A program made the position numbers and the translations under genes. Source: CAZCZZ01 sp964503335 (GTDB lineage Bacteria; Verrucomicrobiota; Kiritimatiellia; CAIVKH01). From it: DNA of 9,864 nucleotides. How positions within the stretch are numbered: position 1 is the first letter of the stretch; each line of letters opens with the position of its first letter. The stretch is taken from positions 1-9,864 of the forward strand of contig CAZCZZ010000091.1 of NCBI GenBank assembly GCA_964503335.1. The letters are read 5' to 3'. A model generated the notes under the pieces. The model saw only the letters and a list, made by a program, of their open reading frames with translations, ran no database searches and was not told the DNA's origin. Of this stretch, positions 5,552-9,864 are shown piece by piece.

Positions 5552-6973
5552 ATGAAGCGATTTCGCACAGTCCTGCTGGGTTTGGCTGCGTCCCTCACGC
5601 TGCTGACTCCTTCCGTCCCTGCGCAGACCAATGTGGAGGCTCCAGGCACGGTCTACATCATCCCCATCGAGGGCATGATCGAGCCTGCTCTTCTTTATGT
5701 CATCCGCCGCGGCGTGGCCGAGGCCGAGGAGGTCGGGGCGAAAGCGATCATCTTCTCGATGGATACCCTGGGCGGACGCCTTGATGCCGCCACCGAGATC
5801 GTCACGCTGCTCCAGAAGATCACCGTGCCCACGTACACGTTCGTCCGGAAGAACGCAATTTCCGCCGGCGCAATTATCGCGCTCGCCACGGACCAGATCT
5901 ATATGGCCCCCGCAAGCGTGATTGGCGATGCGATGCCGATCATGATGTCGCCCACGGGTGGCGCACAGGAAATGCCGGATGACCTGCAGGAGAAGTCCGT
6001 CTCCGCCGTCGCGGCCCTCATCCGGGCCGCCGCGCAGGAAAGCGGCCACGACCCGAAACTCGCGGAGAAGATGGTGCGTCGCGAAATCGAGTACCGCATC
6101 GGCGACGAGATTATCTCGCCCACAAACCAGTTGCTAACGCTCACCAATGTCGAGGCGGAACGCATGGTCGGACCCGAAGGTGAAAAGCGACCGCTTCTCT
6201 CCAGGGGCACGGTGAAAGACATCGACGCCCTCCTCGTGGTCATCGGACGCGAAGGCGCCACGCGCAAGGAAATGACCGTCACCACCGCCGAGCGCATCGC
6301 CCGCTACATCGCCGCGCTTGCCCCGCTGTTCCTCATGGCCGGACTGCTGGGGATCTATGTCGAGGTCAAGACGCCCGGCTTCGGGCTGCCCGGCGCACTG
6401 GGCATACTTGCACTCGCCCTCTTCTTCTGGGGTCACCACATCGCCGGATTGTCCGGCATGGAGGAAGTCCTGATCTTCATGCTCGGCCTTATCCTCGTCA
6501 TCTTGGAAGTCTTCTTCTTCCACACCGCGGGAATCGCCGGACTCGTAGGCGGCATGCTGATGCTCTGGGCCCTGCTCACGGCGATGATTCAGCAGCTTCC
6601 CGGGGGACCGTGGCTTCCGTCCATGCCCGATCTCCAGTTCCCCCTCGCGAAGCTTTCCGCGGGCGTGGTGATGGCAGCCGCATTCGGCAGCATGATCGCG
6701 CGCTTCCTTCCCAACACCCCGATGTTCAACCACATCGCGCTCAACACAAGCGTCAGCGCAGCCAAGGGCTATACGTCGTCCACTTCGGACACATCGCTCC
6801 TCGGCGCAGAGGGTGTCGCCCTGATGCCCCTGAGACCGTCGGGTTCCGCCCAGTTTGGGGACAAACGCCTTGATGTCGTGTCGCGAGGCGATTTCGTTCA
6901 GGCCGGCGACAAGGTTCGTGTCGTCGAAGTCCACGGCTCCCGAATTGTCGTGGAGGACGCGCAAGCCCGGTAG
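5552..6973 (+). CDS. Long NfeD protein: membrane-bound ClpP-class serine protease with C-terminal NfeD domain
   Basis: The 473-residue product is the long form of NfeD (compare Pyrococcus PH1510). I chose ATG 5552 over GTG 5543 because it starts a proper signal peptide (MKRFRTVLLG onward, likely cut after VPAQ near residue 25). Residues about 32-180 are the ClpP/SppA-like protease: GTVYIIPIEGMIEP, MDTLGGRLDAA at 70-80, NAISAGAIIALATD with nucleophile Ser104, YMAPASVIGDAMPI, and Lys148 in QEKSVSAV as the general base, matching the Ser97/Lys138 dyad known for PH1510. About four membrane helices follow near 255-347. The soluble NfeD OB-fold (about 415-470: LLGAEGVALMPLRPSGSAQFGDKRLDVVSRGDFVQAGDKVRVVEVHG) ends the protein. 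PH1510 cleaves a stomatin partner; here the likely partner is FloA, encoded downstream. It is the first gene of a five-gene operon, 11 bp from the next start. Confidence 0.92.
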   Translation: MKRFRTVLLGLAASLTLLTPSVPAQTNVEAPGTVYIIPIEGMIEPALLYVIRRGVAEAEEVGAKAIIFSMDTLGGRLDAATEIVTLLQKITVPTYTFVRKNAISAGAIIALATDQIYMAPASVIGDAMPIMMSPTGGAQEMPDDLQEKSVSAVAALIRAAAQESGHDPKLAEKMVRREIEYRIGDEIISPTNQLLTLTNVEAERMVGPEGEKRPLLSRGTVKDIDALLVVIGREGATRKEMTVTTAERIARYIAALAPLFLMAGLLGIYVEVKTPGFGLPGALGILALALFFWGHHIAGLSGMEEVLIFMLGLILVILEVFFFHTAGIAGLVGGMLMLWALLTAMIQQLPGGPWLPSMPDLQFPLAKLSAGVVMAAAFGSMIARFLPNTPMFNHIALNTSVSAAKGYTSSTSDTSLLGAEGVALMPLRPSGSAQFGDKRLDVVSRGDFVQAGDKVRVVEVHGSRIVVEDAQAR

Positions 6974-6984
6974 AAAGGTAGTCT

Positions 6985-7470
6985 ATGAGTGGCCCCGTTG
7001 AATTGTATTTTATCTTCCTCGCCAGCGGCCTCGTGCTCCTCGCCGTCGAGATCTTCATTCCGGGCGGCGTCGTCGGCGCGTTCGGCGCGGCGGCGATTGC
7101 CGGCGCGATGGTGACCGGGTTCTTCGCTTTCGGCTTGCAGGGCGGATTCTTCAGCGCCATGGCCATTCTCATCTTCGGCTCCATCTTTCTCATTGCGTGG
7201 ATGAAACTCTTTCCGAAGACAGGCCTTGGCACAAAGCTCAGCCATACGACCGACGGCAGGGACTTCAAGTCGTCCCCCGCGGACTGGCAGGCGCTCGCAG
7301 GCAAGGAAGGCGTGGCGCAAAGCGATCTTCGTCCGGGCGGACTCGCCCTGATCGACGGACAGCGCGTCGATGTCGTAAGCGAAGCCGGCTACATCACCAA
7401 GGGTGCAAGGATCCAGGTCAGCGCCGTCGAGGGCTACCGAATCATCGTCCGCCAGTTGGCATCTTCATGA
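6985..7470 (+). CDS. Short NfeD-family membrane protein (protease-less)
   Basis: The 161-residue product has three closely spaced membrane helices (about 6-24, 28-49, 54-74) followed by a soluble OB-fold (about 103-158) with LAGKEGVAQSDLRPGGLALIDGQRVDVVSEAGYITKGARIQVSAVEG, the standard NfeD C-terminal pattern. There is no protease domain, so it is the short NfeD form (NfeD1b type), typically encoded next to flotillins and thought to support membrane microdomain function. The ATG at 6985 follows AAAGG (6974-6978) at normal spacing. It lies 11 bp after the long nfeD stop, and its TGA overlaps the ATG of the bactofilin-like gene (ATGA, 7467-7470), indicating translational coupling. Long and short forms side by side imply different jobs rather than simple redundancy. 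Confidence 0.92.
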   Translation: MSGPVELYFIFLASGLVLLAVEIFIPGGVVGAFGAAAIAGAMVTGFFAFGLQGGFFSAMAILIFGSIFLIAWMKLFPKTGLGTKLSHTTDGRDFKSSPADWQALAGKEGVAQSDLRPGGLALIDGQRVDVVSEAGYITKGARIQVSAVEGYRIIVRQLASS

Positions 7471-8663
7471 CGCTTCTTCAACGCCCAGCCCTCACAATCC
7501 TTCTCGTCATCGTCCCGCTGCTCGCGGACGCAGCGCTTGTCGTCCGCACCAACGAGTACACCATCGGGGATGGCGCGGTCGTGTCCGGACAAGTCTTCGT
7601 GGCGACCGACAAAGGACAGATCGAAGGCACGCTGGAAGATGATCTCTTCATCTTCGCCAACGAGTTGAAACTGGACGGCATTTTCAAGAACGACGCATGG
7701 GCCATCGGCAATACCATTGAGGCCCGCGGCGCTTTCGGCGATCACCTCCGGCTCCTCGCGAACACCGTGACCATCGAAGGCTCCGTCACACGCGGGATCA
7801 CGGCGGCCGGAAACAGCGTCCGGCTCGCGACCAACTCCACCGTCGGCGGTACGCTTGATGTCGTCGCGTCCACCGCCGTCCTCGAAGGCCACGTCACGGG
7901 CAACGTCCGCGTGATGGCCGAGAGCATCACGCTCTCCGGCAACTTCGGCGGCAATGTCCGCATCATAGGCAACGACATCGTGATCCTGCCGCACACCGTG
8001 ATCGCCGGGAACATTGTGTACACCGCCGACAAGGAACTCGTCCTCGATAGCGGGGTGACCGTGGGCGGCGAAGTCATCCGGCAGACCGTCACGGCAACGC
8101 CGGTGGAGCCTGACCCCGATGCGTGGAAGGACACGCTGATCCTCCAGGCGTTCCTGCTCCTCGCCGCCGTGCTTGTCGGCATGCCGTTCCTCGCCGTCTT
8201 CCCCCGCTACGCGGAACGCTCCGTCCTGCTCCTGCGCGTATCGCCCCTCAAGTGCATGGCCACCGGCGTCATCGCCCTGTTCATGCTGCCGACCTTCGCC
8301 GTATTCTCCTTTGCCACGCTGATCGGGATACCCCTCGGCCTCATCGTCGGCCTGTTCTTCCTGATCCTCGCCTACCTCGCAAAGATCGTGATCGGACTGA
8401 CCCTCGGCGGCTCCGTCCTCCGGCTCCGTGGAAGCCAGGGATTCGGGACAAGCGTGTTTGCCTTGATCACAGGTCTGTTTCTGCTGTACGTCCTCACCAT
8501 GTTGCCGCTGGTCGGCGGTGCGGCATCGCTGGCAATCGTGATCCTGGGTGCAGGAGCGCTGGTCCTGAGTCTGATGATGGGCCAGCGGGAGAAGGATGTG
8601 CCACCGGCCCTGCCGCCGTCGCAGGACAACAATCCGCGCAGCAGTGACACCGCTTTGGTGTAA
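7467..8663 (+). CDS. Membrane-anchored bactofilin-like (polymer-forming beta-helix) protein
   Basis: The 398-residue product starts at ATG 7467, inside the stop of the previous gene; this start gives a hydrophobic N-terminal signal (MTLLQRPALTILLVIVPLLADAA, residues 1-23) and excludes the out-of-place sequence encoded further upstream. Residues about 28-205 are a repetitive right-handed beta-helix-like domain with short turns such as GDGAVVSGQV, GTLEDDLFIFANEL, GSVTRGITAAGNSVRL, GHVTGNVRVMAESITLSGNFGGNVRIIGNDI and GVTVGGEV, as in bactofilins. After a Pro/Asp linker (TPVEPDPDAW, 211-220) come about four to five membrane helices between 222 and 370, then a polar tail with PPALPPSQDNN. Classical bactofilins are cytosolic and lack this membrane part; similar fusions are annotated as 'polymer-forming cytoskeletal protein'. 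The signal peptide suggests that the beta-helix faces the periplasm. Position between short nfeD and floA suggests a scaffold for the flotillin assembly. Confidence 0.85.
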   Translation: MTLLQRPALTILLVIVPLLADAALVVRTNEYTIGDGAVVSGQVFVATDKGQIEGTLEDDLFIFANELKLDGIFKNDAWAIGNTIEARGAFGDHLRLLANTVTIEGSVTRGITAAGNSVRLATNSTVGGTLDVVASTAVLEGHVTGNVRVMAESITLSGNFGGNVRIIGNDIVILPHTVIAGNIVYTADKELVLDSGVTVGGEVIRQTVTATPVEPDPDAWKDTLILQAFLLLAAVLVGMPFLAVFPRYAERSVLLLRVSPLKCMATGVIALFMLPTFAVFSFATLIGIPLGLIVGLFFLILAYLAKIVIGLTLGGSVLRLRGSQGFGTSVFALITGLFLLYVLTMLPLVGGAASLAIVILGAGALVLSLMMGQREKDVPPALPPSQDNNPRSSDTALV

Positions 8664-8690
8664 GTTAACGGGATTCATCAGGAGAAAAAC

Positions 8691-9725
8691 ATGACGCAGC
8701 AAATCATAACCATCGGCCTCATCGTCGCGGCGATCGCAGTCGTCGTCTTCGTCGGCCTGTTCCTATCCTTCATCAACATCTGGATACGCGCCGTGCTCGC
8801 GCGCGCCCCGGTGAGCTTCCTCAACCTCGTCGGTATGAAGCTCCGCCGCGTTCCGCCCAGCCTGATCGTCGATGCGCGCATCATGTCCGTGAAGGCGGGC
8901 ATCGAGCTCGACTCCAACCAGCTGGAAGCCCACTACCTCTCGGGCGGACGCGTCATGGATGTCGTGCACGCGCTCATCGCCGCCGACAAGGCCGTGATCC
9001 CGCTGAACTTCCAGCGCGCCGCGGCGATCGACCTCGCCGGACGCGACGTCATGGACGCGGTGCGGACGAGTGTGCATCCCAAGGTGATCGATTGCCCGGA
9101 TCCCGCGAAGGGCACGACGATGCTCGACGCGGTAGCCCGCGACGGTATTCGCCTCCTCGTCAAAGCCCGCGTGACGGTCCGCACGAACCTCGACCGCCTC
9201 GTCGGCGGCGCGACCGAGGACACCATCATCGCCCGCGTCGGCCAGGGCATCGTCAGCGCCATCGGTTCGCAGCCATCCTACAAGGCCGTGCTCGAGAATC
9301 CCGATGAAATCTCCAAGAAGGTGCTGAACAGCGGCCTTGATTCGCAGACCGCGTTCGAGATCGTCTCGATCGATATCGCCGACGTCAGCGTCGCCGGTGT
9401 CAGCGGCGCCCGCGAGGTCTCCAACGTCGGTGCGTTGCTTGAAACCGAGCGCGCCGAGGCCGACAAGAAGCTGCGTCAGGCGGAAGCCGAAGGTCGTCGC
9501 GCCATGGCCGTCGCTTACGAGCAGGAAATGCGCGCCCGCGTCCAGGAGATGCAGGCCAAGGTGATCGAGGCCCAGGCTGAAGTGCCCATGGCGATCGCGC
9601 AGGCATTCCGCGAAGGGAAGCTGGGCGTCATGGATTTCTACCGCATGCAGAATGTGCTCGCCGATACCGCGATGCGTGAATCGCTCGCCGGTGGCGATGA
9701 CAAGATCCAGAAGACCGACAAGTAG
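8691..9725 (+). CDS. floA: Flotillin-like protein FloA
   Basis: FloA is an SPFH-domain membrane scaffold protein that forms dynamic foci (functional membrane microdomains) at the inner membrane. The 344-residue product begins at ATG 8691 after a strong AGGAG (8680-8684, 6-nt spacer). A membrane-embedded N-terminal helix (about 5-29) is followed by the FloA-specific stretch APVSFLNLVGMKLRRVPP (39-56), NQLEAHYLSGG (76-86), AAIDLAGRDVMDAV, and LVGGATEDTIIARVGQGIVSAIGS (170-193). The coiled-coil region (about 250-300) has ERAEADKKLRQAEAEGRRAMAVAYEQEMRARVQEM, and the C-terminus keeps EGKLGVMDFYRMQNVLADTAMRESL. Against B. subtilis FloA as I remember it, there are about 7 extra residues near 137-145 and about 8 near 233-244. 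The gene lies 27 bp after the bactofilin-like gene in the operon led by nfeD, the standard partner of flotillins. Confidence 0.95.
   Translation: MTQQIITIGLIVAAIAVVVFVGLFLSFINIWIRAVLARAPVSFLNLVGMKLRRVPPSLIVDARIMSVKAGIELDSNQLEAHYLSGGRVMDVVHALIAADKAVIPLNFQRAAAIDLAGRDVMDAVRTSVHPKVIDCPDPAKGTTMLDAVARDGIRLLVKARVTVRTNLDRLVGGATEDTIIARVGQGIVSAIGSQPSYKAVLENPDEISKKVLNSGLDSQTAFEIVSIDIADVSVAGVSGAREVSNVGALLETERAEADKKLRQAEAEGRRAMAVAYEQEMRARVQEMQAKVIEAQAEVPMAIAQAFREGKLGVMDFYRMQNVLADTAMRESLAGGDDKIQKTDK
9384..9413 (+). repeat. Imperfect 15-bp tandem duplication inside floA
   Basis: The units GTCAGCGTCGCCGGT (9384-9398) and GTCAGCGGCGCCCGC (9399-9413) are adjacent and in frame, encoding VSVAG then VSGAR (residues 232-241). 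They agree at 12 of 15 positions. The duplication lies at the junction of the SPFH domain and the coiled coil, where this FloA is longer than the family norm. Confidence 0.5.
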
Positions 9726-9749
9726 TCGCTCAGTGTTTCGGGATATCCG

Positions 9750-9864
9750 ATGACGACGATGACCAGTTTGATTCCGCTCCCCAGCCTCGCGCTGGATGTC
9801 GGCGGGCTCATTTATCTGATCATCATCGTCATCTGGATCATCTCCCGCATGAAGGCATCGAAGC
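9750..9864 (+). CDS. Start of a small membrane protein, 3' end outside window
   Basis: An open frame begins with ATG 9750, 24 bp after the floA stop, and runs to the right edge (38 codons). The visible protein starts MTTMTSLIPLPSLALDVGG and continues into a hydrophobic segment, LIYLIIIVIWIIS (about 20-32), followed by basic RMKASK, consistent with a single N-terminal membrane helix and a cytoplasmic remainder. An in-frame ATG at 9759 could be the real start; neither has a clear Shine-Dalgarno. Same strand and short gap suggest it is the fifth gene of the nfeD-floA operon. The family cannot be named from this fragment. Confidence 0.6.
   Translation, partial: MTTMTSLIPLPSLALDVGGLIYLIIIVIWIISRMKASK

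Noticed and set aside
7197..7466. Upstream extension of the bactofilin-like gene
   Set aside because: It overlaps the short nfeD gene out of frame; ATG 7467 in the ATGA overlap begins a signal peptide.
7434..8702. A 422-codon open frame on the minus strand opposite the bactofilin-like gene
   Set aside because: The translation is a hydrophilic, low-complexity mirror of the sense codons, and the sense strand encodes a protein with signal peptide, beta-helix repeats and membrane helices.
1..9864. tRNA, rRNA, CRISPR array, insertion sequence, toxin-antitoxin or defence genes
   Set aside because: I saw no tRNA-like cloverleaf, no spaced direct repeats of CRISPR type, no transposase motifs, and no small toxin-antitoxin pair; the genes present all fit housekeeping or envelope functions.

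Overview
The window is a GC-rich (roughly 60%), densely coded bacterial chromosomal segment. It holds ten protein genes, two of them cut by the window edges, and no RNA genes, insertion sequences or CRISPR arrays that I can see. Two lipoproteins with Gly-Ser-Gly-Cys lipoboxes, an LpoB-family activator of a class A penicillin-binding protein, and signal-peptide-bearing envelope proteins indicate a diderm (Gram-negative) cell. The mix of LpoB plus a COG3014-type lipoprotein with a FloA flotillin, NfeD proteins and a bactofilin-like protein would fit a PVC-group or related bacterium (Verrucomicrobiota, Kiritimatiellota or Planctomycetota), but this placement is inference and could be wrong.

Layout. 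Positions 1-1755 are the 3' nine-tenths of an asparagine synthetase B gene that starts before the window. Positions 1861-2316 encode a small all-helical protein of a degenerate ferritin/rubrerythrin-like type, behind a possible extended -10 promoter with a palindrome at the predicted start of transcription. Positions 2485-4356 hold an envelope lipoprotein pair, lpoB and a COG3014/TPR-like lipoprotein, with a good sigma70-like promoter 35 bp upstream of lpoB. Converging on these from the minus strand is a two-gene unit (5466 down to 4337): a short-chain reductase with the Asp-Tyr-Lys pattern of pteridine reductases (PTR1/FolM), then folB. The folB 3' end overlaps the COG3014 gene by 20 bp, and the two minus-strand genes are separated by a small tandem heptamer array.

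Positions 5552 to the right edge form one plus-strand operon: long NfeD with a ClpP-class membrane protease domain, short NfeD (OB-fold) protein, a secreted/membrane-anchored bactofilin-like beta-helix protein, floA, and the start of a small membrane protein. Spacing is tight (11 bp, a 4-bp ATGA overlap, 27 bp, 24 bp). NfeD proteins and flotillins are known partners in bacterial membrane microdomains; a membrane-bound bactofilin-like gene translationally coupled to them is the most interesting arrangement here. The reductase and nfeD genes are divergently transcribed from what look like back-to-back promoters with an imperfect dyad over both -35 boxes, and the nfeD transcript may be leaderless.

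The functional themes are amino-acid or exopolysaccharide-linked asparagine synthesis, peptidoglycan synthesis control at the outer membrane, reduced pterin/folate synthesis, and inner-membrane microdomain organisation. I found no defence island or mobile element. The candidate for an underdescribed system is the NfeD-NfeD-bactofilin-FloA operon.
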